From contig NZ_JACICC010000006.1 in NCBI RefSeq assembly GCF_014195635.1, positions 1 through 64,000 on the forward strand: DNA of 64,000 nucleotides. Direction: 5' to 3'. The DNA comes from Pseudochelatococcus contaminans (GTDB lineage: Bacteria > Pseudomonadota > Alphaproteobacteria > Rhizobiales > Beijerinckiaceae). Position 1 is the first letter of the stretch. Each line of letters opens with the position of its first letter. Shown here piece after piece: positions 51,856-61,220 of this stretch. The position numbers and the translations under genes are program-made. The notes beneath the pieces were generated by a model. The model ran no database searches. It saw nothing but the letters and a program-made list of their open reading frames with translations, and had not been told where the DNA came from.

Positions 51856-53088
51856 ATGGCGACTGTCATCATCGGCGCGGGTATCATCGGGACCGCCCTT
51901 GCATATGATCTGCAACGCCGTGGCCGTACTGTCGTGCTGGTGGACCGGCACGCACCGGGGCGCGGCGCGTCATATGGCAACATGGCATCGATAGCGGTGA
52001 CCGAGTTCATGCCAGCGTCGAGGCCATCCATCTGGAAGCAGATACCCGGCTGGATGCTGGACCCGGAAGGTCCTGTCCGGGTGCGCCCGGCGTACATGCC
52101 CAAGCTTGCGCCGTGGTTCATGCGCTTCATCGCGGCGTCCCGGCCTGCAAAACTGCGGGTGCTTGAGGAGCAGGGAGCCGTGCTGTGCAAGCGCGTTCAC
52201 GAGGATCTCGGCGCACTGCTGCGTGAAACTGGCCTTGAGGCGGAGCTGAGCGCGGAGGGTTGCCTGTCGCTCTATACCGATGAAGCGGAGTTCAGGGCAG
52301 ATCGCGATCATATCGAAATTCTCGAACGTTTCGGTTTCGAGCACCGCGTCCTTACCGGCGCGCAGGCGCGTGAACTTGAACCTGATCTGTCGGAAAACAT
52401 CGGCATGGCCGTGCTGTTTCCCGATAACCGCAGCCTGCGTGATCCTTATCGGCTTGTGCTGAAGTTGGCCGAGAAGTTCGTGGCGTTGGGCGGGCGTATC
52501 GAGCAAGGTGAAGTGGTCGGTTTCGAGCGCTCTGAGGCCATTCGGTCTGTTATTCTGAAGGACGGGCGCCGTCTTCCCGCCGATGAGGTGGTGATTGCTG
52601 CCGGCGCATTTTCGGGCCGGTTGTCGCGGATGCTTGGCGAACCGATACCGCTTGAAACCGAGCGAGGATATCACACGCAGATCATGTCTCCCGGCATTGC
52701 GATGCGCCATTCGATCATCTGGCCAGCTCGCGCCTTCATGGTGACGCCCACTGCGGGCGGAATCCGTGTCGGCGGCACGGTCGAGATGGCGGGGTTAGAC
52801 AGTGCGCCCGATTACCGCCGCGCCAAGATCACTCTGAAACGCGCGCAGACGGCACTTCCGAAACTGAAAGCCGAAAACACAACCGAGTGGATGGGCCATC
52901 GTCCGGCGTTTCCGGATACGATACCCGTGATGTCGGCTTCGGCGAAAACACCCGGCGTCTTCTACGCCACGGGTCACGGCCATCTTGGGGTGACCTATGC
53001 GGCAACCACGGCGCGGCTGATGGGCGACCTGATAACCGGTGCGACGCCGCCGGTGGATATGACGCCCTACCGCGTCGATCGGTTCTGA
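51856..53088 (+). CDS. FAD-dependent D-amino-acid oxidase/dehydrogenase (DadA/HypO-like)
   Basis: A 410-residue DAO-family flavoprotein with VIIGAGIIGTALAYDLQRRG at residues 4-23 and ERGYHTQIMSPG and GHGHLGVTYAATTARLMGDLI near the C-terminus. In the hydroxyproline pathway it would oxidise cis-4-hydroxy-D-proline to Delta1-pyrroline-4-hydroxy-2-carboxylate. Start 51856 is an ATG just after GGGGAGAGGG; a GTG precedes it. No signal peptide. Confidence 0.85.
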   Translation: MATVIIGAGIIGTALAYDLQRRGRTVVLVDRHAPGRGASYGNMASIAVTEFMPASRPSIWKQIPGWMLDPEGPVRVRPAYMPKLAPWFMRFIAASRPAKLRVLEEQGAVLCKRVHEDLGALLRETGLEAELSAEGCLSLYTDEAEFRADRDHIEILERFGFEHRVLTGAQARELEPDLSENIGMAVLFPDNRSLRDPYRLVLKLAEKFVALGGRIEQGEVVGFERSEAIRSVILKDGRRLPADEVVIAAGAFSGRLSRMLGEPIPLETERGYHTQIMSPGIAMRHSIIWPARAFMVTPTAGGIRVGGTVEMAGLDSAPDYRRAKITLKRAQTALPKLKAENTTEWMGHRPAFPDTIPVMSASAKTPGVFYATGHGHLGVTYAATTARLMGDLITGATPPVDMTPYRVDRF

Positions 53089-53194
53089 GAGAAAGGCAAA
53101 GGCCTGTAATCCTTCGCCAAACGACGATTCAATTGCACCACTGCCGTTATCCTTAAAGATGATGACGGTGTGACAAGTATAACGAGAGGGAAAC

Positions 53195-54667
53195 ATGCAG
53201 ACGAAACTTTACATCAATGGCGCATGGGTGGCCCCTGTCGAGGGCGGTACGTTGCCGGTGATCGACCCTGCCACCGAGGAGGTCTTTCATCATATTCCGG
53301 CTGCGACCGCGCCAGATGCCGATGCTGCGGTGCATGCCGCGCGGGCGGCGTTCGACACCGGGCCGTGGCCCCGCATGAGCGGCGCGGAACGTGCGACGGT
53401 TCTGCGCGCCATTGCGCAGGGCATCCGCGACAGACTGCCAGAACTTGCACGCATTGAAACACGCGACAACGGCAAACCGCTGCCGGAGTCCACCTGGGAT
53501 CTGGAAGACGCCGCCGGCTGCTTCGATTTCTACGCCGGGCTCGCCGAGGAACTCGATGATGAGGTCGAAACGGTGAAGCTCGCCGATGCGCGCTTTGTTT
53601 CCAAAGCCGTTCGCGAGCCGATCGGTGTGGCGGCGGCGATCGTGCCATGGAACTATCCGCTGCTGATGGCCTCGTGGAAGGTTGCGCCCGCCCTTGCTGC
53701 CGGATGCACAATGATCCTCAAACCAGCGGAGACCACGTCGCTAACGGCGCTGGAGCTGGGCGCCATCGCGGAAGCCGCAGGACTGCCCGCCGGTGTGCTG
53801 AACATCCTCTCCGGCAAAGGATCGGTCGTTGGGCAGGCGCTGATCGAGCACCCGCAAGTGGACAAGCTGGCCTTCACCGGCTCGGGGCCGGTCGGCTCGC
53901 GCATCATGGCGGCGGCAGCTAAGGACATCAAGCGAGTCAGTCTTGAACTGGGCGGCAAGTCGCCGTTCATCGTGTTTGCGGACAGCGACATCGAAAAAGC
54001 CGTCGAATGGATCATGTTCGGCATTTTCTGGAATCAGGGGCAGGTGTGCTCGGCCACATCGCGTGTTCTGGTCGAAGCATCGCTTTATCCGCGTCTGTTG
54101 GAGCGGCTGGTGCAGGAGGCCAAAAAGATCCGTATAGGCAACGGGCTGGATGAGGGAACATTGCTGGGGCCGCTGGTCAACAAGTCGCAATACGAGGACG
54201 TGCTGCGCCACATCGATAAAGCCATTGAGCAGGGCGCCACAGTGGCCGCTGGCGGCCGCCGGCCGGAGGGATACGACAAGGGTTATTATCTGGAGCCGAC
54301 AATCCTCACCGACATGGCGCTCGACTCCGACGCATGGGTCGAGGAAATCTTCGGCCCTGTGGTCTGCGTTCGCCCCTTCGAGGCAGAAGAAGAGGCAATC
54401 CGCCTCGCCAATGATTCCCGTTTTGGTCTCGCTGCTGCGGTGATGTCGGCGGATGAGACGCGGGCAGAGCGTGTCGCACGTGCCTTCCGCGCCGGGATCG
54501 TCTGGATCAACTGCTCGCAACCCACCTTCACCGAAGCGCCGTGGGGCGGCTACAAGCAATCCGGAATCGGGCGGGAGCTGGGACGCTGGGGGCTGGATAA
54601 CTATCTGGAAACAAAACAGATTACCAACTTCATCAGCAACGAACCATGGGGTTGGTATCTGAAATGA
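53195..54667 (+). CDS. Aldehyde dehydrogenase, probable 2-oxoglutarate semialdehyde dehydrogenase
   Basis: A 490-residue NAD(P)-dependent aldehyde dehydrogenase. The general base is Glu251 in LELGGKSPFIVF and the nucleophile Cys285 in NQGQVCSATSRV. Also visible are PWNYPLLMASWKVAPALAAGC and GPVVCVRPFEAEEEAIRLAN. The sequence is of the betaine/aminoaldehyde dehydrogenase group, but the operon suggests oxidation of 2-oxoglutarate semialdehyde to 2-oxoglutarate. A 106-bp gap precedes it, and its stop overlaps the racemase-family start (ATGA). Confidence 0.87.
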   Translation: MQTKLYINGAWVAPVEGGTLPVIDPATEEVFHHIPAATAPDADAAVHAARAAFDTGPWPRMSGAERATVLRAIAQGIRDRLPELARIETRDNGKPLPESTWDLEDAAGCFDFYAGLAEELDDEVETVKLADARFVSKAVREPIGVAAAIVPWNYPLLMASWKVAPALAAGCTMILKPAETTSLTALELGAIAEAAGLPAGVLNILSGKGSVVGQALIEHPQVDKLAFTGSGPVGSRIMAAAAKDIKRVSLELGGKSPFIVFADSDIEKAVEWIMFGIFWNQGQVCSATSRVLVEASLYPRLLERLVQEAKKIRIGNGLDEGTLLGPLVNKSQYEDVLRHIDKAIEQGATVAAGGRRPEGYDKGYYLEPTILTDMALDSDAWVEEIFGPVVCVRPFEAEEEAIRLANDSRFGLAAAVMSADETRAERVARAFRAGIVWINCSQPTFTEAPWGGYKQSGIGRELGRWGLDNYLETKQITNFISNEPWGWYLK

Positions 54668-55695
54668 CGACCGCAAACAGCCTTGAAATTCTGCTGGTGC
54701 ATTGTCAGGGCGAGAGCGGCAATGTGCTGGTCAGCGGCGCTCCGGAACTGCCGGGCGCCACTGTTCTTGAGAAAATGAATTTTCTCAACCACGTCGATAA
54801 CAGCCTGCGCCTGTTTCTGACGCGCGAGCCAAGAGCGCAGGTTGTGCAGACCACCAACCTGCTGTTGCCGCCTAGCAGGCCAGATGCCGATGCCGGCTTC
54901 ATCGTGCTCCAACCGGACATGGCGCATCCAATGTCCGGCTCCAATTGCATCTGCGTGGTCACGGCGCTTCTGGAAACCGGCCGTGTGAAGATGACGGAGC
55001 CTGAAACCATCGTGCGTCTCGACACCGCTGCCGGGCTTATCGTCGCCCGAGCGCGGTGCGTGGGTGGGCGCTGCATATCGGTCAGCCTCGACAACGTACC
55101 GGCTTTCGTCGTCAGCCTCGATGCGGCGATAGAGACCCCGAAATGGGGGACTATCCAGGCAGATATCGCCTTTGGCGGCGTCTTCTACGCGCAAATCGAT
55201 GTGGATCAGGTGGGATTGCGCATCGTTCCGGAAGCCGCGCGGGCGCTTGCGGAAGCTGGCACCGAAATCAAGGCGCTGCTGAAAAACCAGATCGATGTCG
55301 AGCATCCGGACATTCCGAGCCTGAACGAAATAGCCTATGTCATGTTCCGTGAGCGGCATGATGACGGCACGATCACCACCTGCACGACGCTGAAACCCGG
55401 ACGCGTCGATCGCTCGCCCTGCGGCACCGGCAGTTCCGCCAATCTCGCCATCCTTCACGCACGCGGGCAGTTGAAGACTGGCGACAAGCGGATTTCGCGC
55501 AGCATCATCGGCGGCACCTTTACTGCGGAGATGCTGGGTGAAACCACGGTTGGCGGCCGCCCCGCCGTTCTCCCGCGCATCACGGGGCAGGGGTATGTGT
55601 TCGGCCGGCAGGAGTTGCGCCTTGATCCGCACGATCCCTTTGCCACAGGCTTCGCGCTGTCGGACACCTGGGGTCCGCAGGTCGGTGAACTATGA
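54664..55695 (+). CDS. Proline racemase-family enzyme, probable hydroxyproline 2-epimerase, Ser/Cys type
   Basis: A 343-residue proline-racemase-superfamily protein. The first catalytic position, normally Cys in an MCGH motif, is Ser91 here (HPMSGSNC); the second is Cys253 in RSPCGTGSSANLAI. Superfamily members with Cys/Cys pairs are proline racemases or 4-hydroxyproline epimerases, those with Cys/Thr are trans-3-hydroxyproline dehydratases, and Ser/Cys variants have been reported as hydroxyproline epimerases of broader range. In this operon it would convert trans-4-hydroxy-L-proline to cis-4-hydroxy-D-proline. ATGA overlaps join it to both neighbours. Confidence 0.85.
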   Translation: MTTANSLEILLVHCQGESGNVLVSGAPELPGATVLEKMNFLNHVDNSLRLFLTREPRAQVVQTTNLLLPPSRPDADAGFIVLQPDMAHPMSGSNCICVVTALLETGRVKMTEPETIVRLDTAAGLIVARARCVGGRCISVSLDNVPAFVVSLDAAIETPKWGTIQADIAFGGVFYAQIDVDQVGLRIVPEAARALAEAGTEIKALLKNQIDVEHPDIPSLNEIAYVMFRERHDDGTITTCTTLKPGRVDRSPCGTGSSANLAILHARGQLKTGDKRISRSIIGGTFTAEMLGETTVGGRPAVLPRITGQGYVFGRQELRLDPHDPFATGFALSDTWGPQVGEL

Positions 55696-56444
55696 GCCTT
55701 TCCGGTCAGACCATCCTCGTCACCGGCGCGACGGGGGCCATAGGGCAGGCCATCTGCCAAGCCTTGGTGAATGACGGCGCGCGGGTCGTCATTCATTACG
55801 GACGCAATCGCGAAGCGGCCGAGGCGCTGCTTGCAGCACTCGACGGCAAAGGCTGGTGCATACCCGCCGATCTGGCGGATACGCAAGGCCCGCAAATGCT
55901 ATGGAGCGAGGCGGTTGCAAAAACCGGGCGGGTCACAGGCCTCGTCAACAATGCCGGCATCCGTTCCGAAGTCGCCGTCGATGCGCCAATGGCCGAATGG
56001 CAGCAAGTGTGGGCACGGGAAATGCAGGTGAATTTCCTCGCCGCCGTCGATCTGTCCAAGCTGGCGATCCAGCATTTCCGGCTGCATGGCGGCGGGCGCA
56101 TCATCAATATGGCAAGCCGCGCGGGGCAGCGTGGCTACGCTTCGAACGCCATGGCTTACGGCGCCTCAAAAGCGGCATTGATCAACCTGACAAAGTCCAT
56201 CGCCCAGAGTCACGCTCACGAGGGGATCACGGCGGTAGCGCTCGCGCCCGGCTGGGTGCGCACCGAAATGGCCGAAGCCTATATAGCCGAGCACGGCGAG
56301 GCCGCAGCCCTTGCCGGTATCCCCATCGCTCGGATGGCCGATCCGCAGGAGATTGGTGAGATCGCTGCCTTTGCCTTCCGTTCCTCGCAGTCCTCGCTCA
56401 ACGGTGCCGTCCTGGACGTAAACGGCGGCAGCTATCTAAGGTAA
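55692..56444 (+). CDS. Short-chain dehydrogenase/reductase
   Basis: A 250-residue classical SDR with ILVTGATGAIGQAICQAL, LVNNAGIRSEVAV and the catalytic set NMASRAGQRGYASNAMAYGASKAAL. It starts in an ATGA overlap with the epimerase gene. Its role in the operon is not explained by the known 4-hydroxyproline route; oxidation or reduction of a ring hydroxyl is possible. Confidence 0.85.
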   Translation: MSLSGQTILVTGATGAIGQAICQALVNDGARVVIHYGRNREAAEALLAALDGKGWCIPADLADTQGPQMLWSEAVAKTGRVTGLVNNAGIRSEVAVDAPMAEWQQVWAREMQVNFLAAVDLSKLAIQHFRLHGGGRIINMASRAGQRGYASNAMAYGASKAALINLTKSIAQSHAHEGITAVALAPGWVRTEMAEAYIAEHGEAAALAGIPIARMADPQEIGEIAAFAFRSSQSSLNGAVLDVNGGSYLR

Positions 56445-56450
56445 ATTCTT

Positions 56451-57203
56451 ATGCGCTTCAAGGATAAGACTGTGATCGTCACCGGGGCCGCAGGCGGTAT
56501 AGGCGGCGCTATAAGCGCCCGCTTTGCTGCTGAGGGCGCCGAAGTCGTCGCCACCGACATGAATGGCGATGGTGCCGAAGCGACCGTCGCGCAGATCCAC
56601 GCCAATGGCGGCAGGGCGCGGGCGCTCACCAGCGACATCTCGACCGCCGAAGGCTGTTGGGCAATCATAGAAAACATCATTGCGACGGAAGGGCGCATCG
56701 ATGTGCTCTGCAATAATGCTGGCATCAACCGTCGTGGCAATCTGCTGTCGCTGACGCCGGATGACTGGCGATTGAGCTTCGCAGTTAATCTCGATGCGAT
56801 GTTCCATCTTTGTCAGGCAGTGCTGCCGCATATGATCGCGGCTGGTGGCGGCGTTATCGTCAATACGTCCTCGCAATGGGGGCTTCATCCGGCACCTGAT
56901 CACATTGCCTATAATGTCACGAAGGCGGCGGTAGCGAGCTTCACGCAGAACCTTGCTCGTGACTATGCTCCAGACAATATCCGCGTCAACGCAGTCTGCC
57001 CAGGCGAAATTCACACGTCCATGCTGGAGGCCGGCGTGAAGCGCTCCGGGCGCACCATCGCCGACCTCGATAAACTCGTACCCTTTGGCCGGATTGGTAA
57101 GCCCGAAGAGGTCGCTGCCCTCGTCGCATTTCTCGCATCCGACGAGGCAGCCTTCATGTGCGGCTCCCTTGTGGAAATAACCGGTGCGCAGGCGGTGGCC
57201 TGA
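56451..57203 (+). CDS. Short-chain dehydrogenase/reductase
   Basis: A 250-residue classical SDR with VIVTGAAGGIGGAISARFAAEG, LCNNAGINRRGNLL, the catalytic set NTSSQWGLHPAPDHIAYNVTKAAV and the C-terminal GSLVEITGAQAVA. It begins 6 bp after the other SDR gene and closes the operon. The two SDRs are only ordinary family relatives, so they probably act on different substrates or steps. Confidence 0.85.
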   Translation: MRFKDKTVIVTGAAGGIGGAISARFAAEGAEVVATDMNGDGAEATVAQIHANGGRARALTSDISTAEGCWAIIENIIATEGRIDVLCNNAGINRRGNLLSLTPDDWRLSFAVNLDAMFHLCQAVLPHMIAAGGGVIVNTSSQWGLHPAPDHIAYNVTKAAVASFTQNLARDYAPDNIRVNAVCPGEIHTSMLEAGVKRSGRTIADLDKLVPFGRIGKPEEVAALVAFLASDEAAFMCGSLVEITGAQAVA

Positions 57204-57337
57204 GATCGGAGAGGGAGAACTCATGACGATCAGGAAATCCTTTTCGCCAGCCGATCCGAAATCGCCACCCTACGGACCTGATCTCTGAAGTGACGAAACC
57301 CAAACACTAAGCCAAGACGGCTTCCGGTCTCGGCTGG

Positions 57338-57502
57338 CTAGGTGACTGACTCATAATTTCGCAACCAGATGCGGATTGAAGCAAGTTGTGCGGAAGCAAG
57401 AAAGTTATCGTCTCGCTTGTCGTATCGGGTTGCGACGACTCTGAAGTGTTTGACTTTGTTGAAGAAGCGCTCAACCGCGTTGCGCTGGCGATAGACCCAC
57501 GG
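57338..57502 (-). pseudogene. C-terminal fragment of an IS5-family transposase
   Basis: The minus strand encodes VYRQRNAVERFFNKVKHF followed by RVVATRYDKRDDNFLASAQLAS and a stop at 57338-57340. This includes the family's YRQRN...E...K end motif. It belongs to a different IS5 subgroup from the IS427-type copies. The rest of 57204-57706 shows no gene. Confidence 0.75.
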
Positions 57503-57706
57503 ACTGAGAGCAGTGAATCACAACAAGTCCAACTCGGGAATCCTTTTTTATGGGTACGTCACCTCGACGCAGGTGAATAGCTGCAACGCCGCGTGAGTCC
57601 GAATATCGTCTGGTTTCTACTGCGTAATATCGGCACCAGATGCTTGCGTTCAATACGAAGGGCTTATTTGAACGCAAGCGATTCTGGTTTTAACGGCTCT
57701 GGCGCG

Positions 57707-59155
57707 TCAGGCTTCAAGCCCGGCTTTGGACTGGCCACGCCAGAGAGTAAAATCGACCCCGACCGTCAGGAATGGATCCGGCGGGTTGGAAACGGGTTTC
57801 GGCGCAGTCAGCAGGAACTCCGTCAAGCTGTGGTTCTTACCAGCGAGCCAATCTGCCAAAAGAACACCTGTCGCAGTACCACGCACCGTGCCAAGGCCAT
57901 TGCAGCCGAGAGATCCATAGACATTGGGCCTCAGCTCGCCGAAGAAGCCTTGGCCATTGCGTGTCATTCCCAAGCCACCGCCCCAGGTGTATTCGAACTC
58001 GACATCCTTGAGCGCTGGGAAGCGGCGCTCGAACGACTCCCGGTGGGCCTTGACAACCTTGTCGGTGTAACCCGGCCGTGCGCGACCGTCTCCATTGTAG
58101 CTGAAACTGTTGCGCACAAGAATACGGTTGTCATGAGTGCGGCGAAGCGTTGTTCCAAAAGGATCTGCCGGAATCAGGCCCCAGAACTTCTTACCGCCGA
58201 TGCTGGCCTGTTCCGCCGGCGTCAACGGACGGGTAAGGCTGCCGTAGGTGAAGATCGGGAGGATCGCCCGCTCCAAAAAGCCGAAGTGCGTTCCGAATGC
58301 GTTGTTCGCGAGAACGAGCTTATCGGCTGTGATCCTGCCAGAGGCATGATGCAGAATGGTTTTGGCGCCATACTCCACGCCGGTAATTGGCGTGTTTTCA
58401 TAAAGTGTAACGTTCTCCGGCAGACTATTCGCCAAGCCTTTTACCAACCCCGCCGGTTGCACCAGAATGGTGCCGGGCGTATAAAGCGCCTTGCGATAGA
58501 ACGATGTACCCAGATGCTCGGGAAGGTCCTTGCCCTCGATCATTTCATAACGCTGGCCCAGTTTTTCGAGGCCACCGCGATAGGCATCCAGCACGGCAAT
58601 GCCGCTATCCTCGACCGCTCCCTGATATTTTCCCGAGTGGCGAAGCTGTGCATCGGTAATCTGGTGCTGCTCCACCAATTCCCGAAGAATGGTCTGCCCC
58701 GTGTGATTCAGCTCTAGGATCTGATTGGCCGTTTCCGGATTGCCGATATAGTCCGGCGCGCCGATATCATGCGGCAAATCGATGAGAAAGCCGGCGTTAC
58801 GGCCGGACGCACCAAAGCCAACCTGTTGCGCTTCGACAAGAATGATCTGATCATCGGGGAAGTTCAATGCAAGCTGACGCGCAGCGGCAAGACCCGTGAA
58901 TCCTGCGCCAATAACCACCCATGGAGCTTGTGCATCGCCGATCAGCGGCGGCTGTGGTTCACGCTTGGGGCTTGTATGAAACCAGCCGGGAGTGGGATCG
59001 TCTGCAGGAAGCGAAGTAACTGTCTTCACCGCTCCGGGTTGACTTGAGCTACCCCCGCGGAGCAGATCAGGCGCGAATGTCGCCGCACCAACACCAACAG
59101 CGCCGGCACCAACACCGACGATTACATCTCTTCGTGTCACACCCATGATATCCAA
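57707..59155 (-). CDS. Tat-exported FAD-dependent oxidoreductase (PuuB/DAO-like)
   Basis: A 482-residue flavoprotein. The N-terminus carries a twin-arginine signal (TRRDVIVGVGAGAVGVGAA, Arg8-Arg9) and the FAD-binding VVIGAGFTGLAAARQLAL at about 80. Further DAO-family features are FGASGRNAGFL and the C-terminal GSLGCNGLGTVRGTATGVLLADWLAG. It resembles gamma-glutamylputrescine oxidase-type enzymes, which are usually cytoplasmic; export of a folded flavoprotein to the periplasm is less common. It stands alone between IS remnants with an AT-rich upstream region. The substrate is unknown. Confidence 0.82.
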   Translation of the reverse strand: MDIMGVTRRDVIVGVGAGAVGVGAATFAPDLLRGGSSSQPGAVKTVTSLPADDPTPGWFHTSPKREPQPPLIGDAQAPWVVIGAGFTGLAAARQLALNFPDDQIILVEAQQVGFGASGRNAGFLIDLPHDIGAPDYIGNPETANQILELNHTGQTILRELVEQHQITDAQLRHSGKYQGAVEDSGIAVLDAYRGGLEKLGQRYEMIEGKDLPEHLGTSFYRKALYTPGTILVQPAGLVKGLANSLPENVTLYENTPITGVEYGAKTILHHASGRITADKLVLANNAFGTHFGFLERAILPIFTYGSLTRPLTPAEQASIGGKKFWGLIPADPFGTTLRRTHDNRILVRNSFSYNGDGRARPGYTDKVVKAHRESFERRFPALKDVEFEYTWGGGLGMTRNGQGFFGELRPNVYGSLGCNGLGTVRGTATGVLLADWLAGKNHSLTEFLLTAPKPVSNPPDPFLTVGVDFTLWRGQSKAGLEA

Positions 59156-59440
59156 GCCTTTGCGTTATTTGAGTTGTTTTATTTAATTCATTCTAATAAC
59201 TATTGATCGCCTCAATAAATAAAAGTAATAATACTTAATATAATGCCATTTACATATTTTGCGCCCTAAGAACATTATCGCTTTGCATGCATTAGTCAGC
59301 TTATTTTCTAATTTCATCGGAAAGGTGCGACAAATTGCGCAGAGGGTCCATTAGGAAAAAGTTATATTTTTGTTTTTATAGTGGTTAAAATAAGCAGTTA
59401 TGATATACAGTTTATACTTGAATTTTATTTGGGTCCCTTT
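59156..59440. other. AT-rich upstream region of the Tat-exported oxidase
   Basis: About 285 bp, much richer in A and T than the rest of the window, with no gene. It contains the oxidase promoter on the minus strand and abuts the end of an IS427-type remnant. The base composition suggests a separate origin. Confidence 0.5.
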
Positions 59441-60095
59441 GATGCTCAGGACTCATTGATTAAGATAGAATGTGACGGCTGCTGCGATGCGCCCCCAGTT
59501 GTTGAGTATGCAAAGCATATTCTCGATCCTGTGGCGCTGGCGATAGAGCCTCTTGTCGTAAGGCAGCGGCTGCTTTCGGGTTCTGTTTGACGGAATGCAC
59601 GGCTCGATGCTCTTTTCAATGAGGGCTTGTCTGAACCAGTTGTTGTCGTAGCCTTTGTCGGCGATCAGATTGGCCGCAGGTGGCAGGACATCGAGCATGA
59701 TGAGGAGAGCCTCTTGTGGTCGCTCATCTGGCCTTCGCTCAGGAGCAGAGACGAGCGGTCGCCATTTCTCGTCGCAAACAGCATGCAGCTTCGAGTTCAG
59801 CCCGCCTCTGGTTCGCCCGATATGACGGGGAACATCCCCTTTTAAAGAAGGCTCGCCGCTGTGCTGTGGGCCTTCGCCGGCGAAACTGGCGAAAATGCGG
59901 TCGAACACGCCCAACCGGCTCCAGCGCATAAAGCGGTTGTAGATTGTCTTGTGCGGACAGTAGTCCTTCGGCGCGTCCTTCTACTGCAAACCGTTCCTGA
60001 TCACGTAGACGATGCCACTGACCACGCGCCGGTCATCGACGCGCGGCACCCCGTGAGGCAGCGGGAAAAACGGTGATATCCGCGCCATCTGGTGT
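59440..60095 (-). pseudogene. Internally deleted second copy of the IS427-type element
   Basis: It matches the element at 45355-46090 closely, but with two deletions and a lost right end. One 42-bp deletion lies between two TGCGATGC direct repeats and removes 14 codons (TRYDHAFFSTICIA in the other copy). A 43-bp deletion between GGGCCTTC direct repeats fuses the two transposase frames into one 158-codon frame (59453-59929). The active-site region NMLCILNNW lacks the conserved Lys. Similarity ends near 60095; the flank 60096-60228 has no gene. Confidence 0.85.
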
Positions 60096-60228
60096 TCTCG
60101 CCGCGCCGGTTCGATGGCGGTGCCGTTCGCGTCTTCATCGACCACGCCGTTCCCATTTTGCGGAGGGCGTTAAACGGGGTCGGCCTCCGCATCAGTGACG
60201 CCTGGGGGAGGGGGAACGCGGCCTGCAT

Positions 60229-61125
60229 TCATCGGCGGTTCGCCTCCTTCAGCACATCGATGAAGGCCCTCAGGGCCGCCGGCACATGACGGTTGCCGGG
60301 ATAATAGAGCATAAGGCCCGGAATCGGCGGACACCAATCGTCCAGAATCGTCACGAGGCGACCGGCCTCCAGCATGTGCCGAACGAAAATTTCCGCAACA
60401 TAGGCAATGCCGAGTCCGTCTGCGGCGGCCTGCGCCATCAACTCACTGTCGTCCAGCGTCAAGGCGCCCGGCACGTCGATGGCGATTTCCTCGCCATGCC
60501 GGGCGAATTCCCAGCGATAGCGCTTTCCGCTCGGCAGGCGCTGCCGGATGCAACGGTGCTGGTAGAGATCATCGGGGGTCACCGGCGGATTGCGGTCGGC
60601 CAGATACATGGGGGAAGCAACCGCAAGAAAGCGGATGTCGCTCCCCAGCCTGACGGCCACCATGTCCTGTGGCACGGCTTCGGCCAGCCGTACGCCGGCG
60701 TCGAAGCCCGCCTCGACGATATCGACAAGCCGGCCCTCGCAGACGATGTCCAGCTCGACGTCCGGATAGCGGGACAGGAACTTGGGAACGACTTCACCAA
60801 GCAGCAGAGACGCCGCGCCTTTGTTCGCATTGATCCGCAGCCTTCCGGCTGGGGCTCCGCGCGCGTCGGCCAGCGTATCGAGCGCTGCGTCCAGATCCCG
60901 GAGCGCGGGACCGAGTTGTGCCAGCAGCCGGGTGCCCGCCTCGGTGAGAGACACGCTTCGGGTCGTTCGGTTAAGCAATCGCACATTGAGGGTCTGCTCC
61001 AGCCTGAGCATCGAATGGCTCAGGGCAGAGCGCGAAACGCCGAGCGCGTCCGCCGCTTTCCGAAAGCTGCGCTGGTTGGCGATAGCGGCGAAGGCCGCAA
61101 GGTCGTTGAGGCTCGGGCGGTTCAT
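60229..61125 (-). CDS. LysR-family transcriptional regulator
   Basis: A 298-residue LysR protein. The helix-turn-helix is LNDLAAFAAIANQRSFRKAADALGVSRSALSHSMLRLEQTLNVRLLNRTTRSVSLTEAG and an effector domain follows (PDVELDIVCEGRLVDIVEAGFDAGVRL, typical of the AaeR/DmlR-like branch). It is divergent from an SDR gene 95 bp away, the usual arrangement of a LysR protein and its target. Confidence 0.9.
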   Translation of the reverse strand: MNRPSLNDLAAFAAIANQRSFRKAADALGVSRSALSHSMLRLEQTLNVRLLNRTTRSVSLTEAGTRLLAQLGPALRDLDAALDTLADARGAPAGRLRINANKGAASLLLGEVVPKFLSRYPDVELDIVCEGRLVDIVEAGFDAGVRLAEAVPQDMVAVRLGSDIRFLAVASPMYLADRNPPVTPDDLYQHRCIRQRLPSGKRYRWEFARHGEEIAIDVPGALTLDDSELMAQAAADGLGIAYVAEIFVRHMLEAGRLVTILDDWCPPIPGLMLYYPGNRHVPAALRAFIDVLKEANRR

Positions 61126-61220
61126 TGGTGAATTAGTATCACATGGTCATGCCACATTGAATATATTACCTCATCAATTTCCGGCTCCTATATCAAGGAT
61201 GTCAACTTCAGGAGCTTTTC

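Noticed and set aside
53195-54667. Betaine aldehyde dehydrogenase of osmoprotection
   Set aside because: The sequence resembles that group, but no choline dehydrogenase or BetI is present, whereas all other steps of hydroxyproline catabolism are adjacent.
57593-58717. 374-codon plus-strand frame
   Set aside because: Antisense to the Tat-exported FAD oxidase; no supporting motifs.
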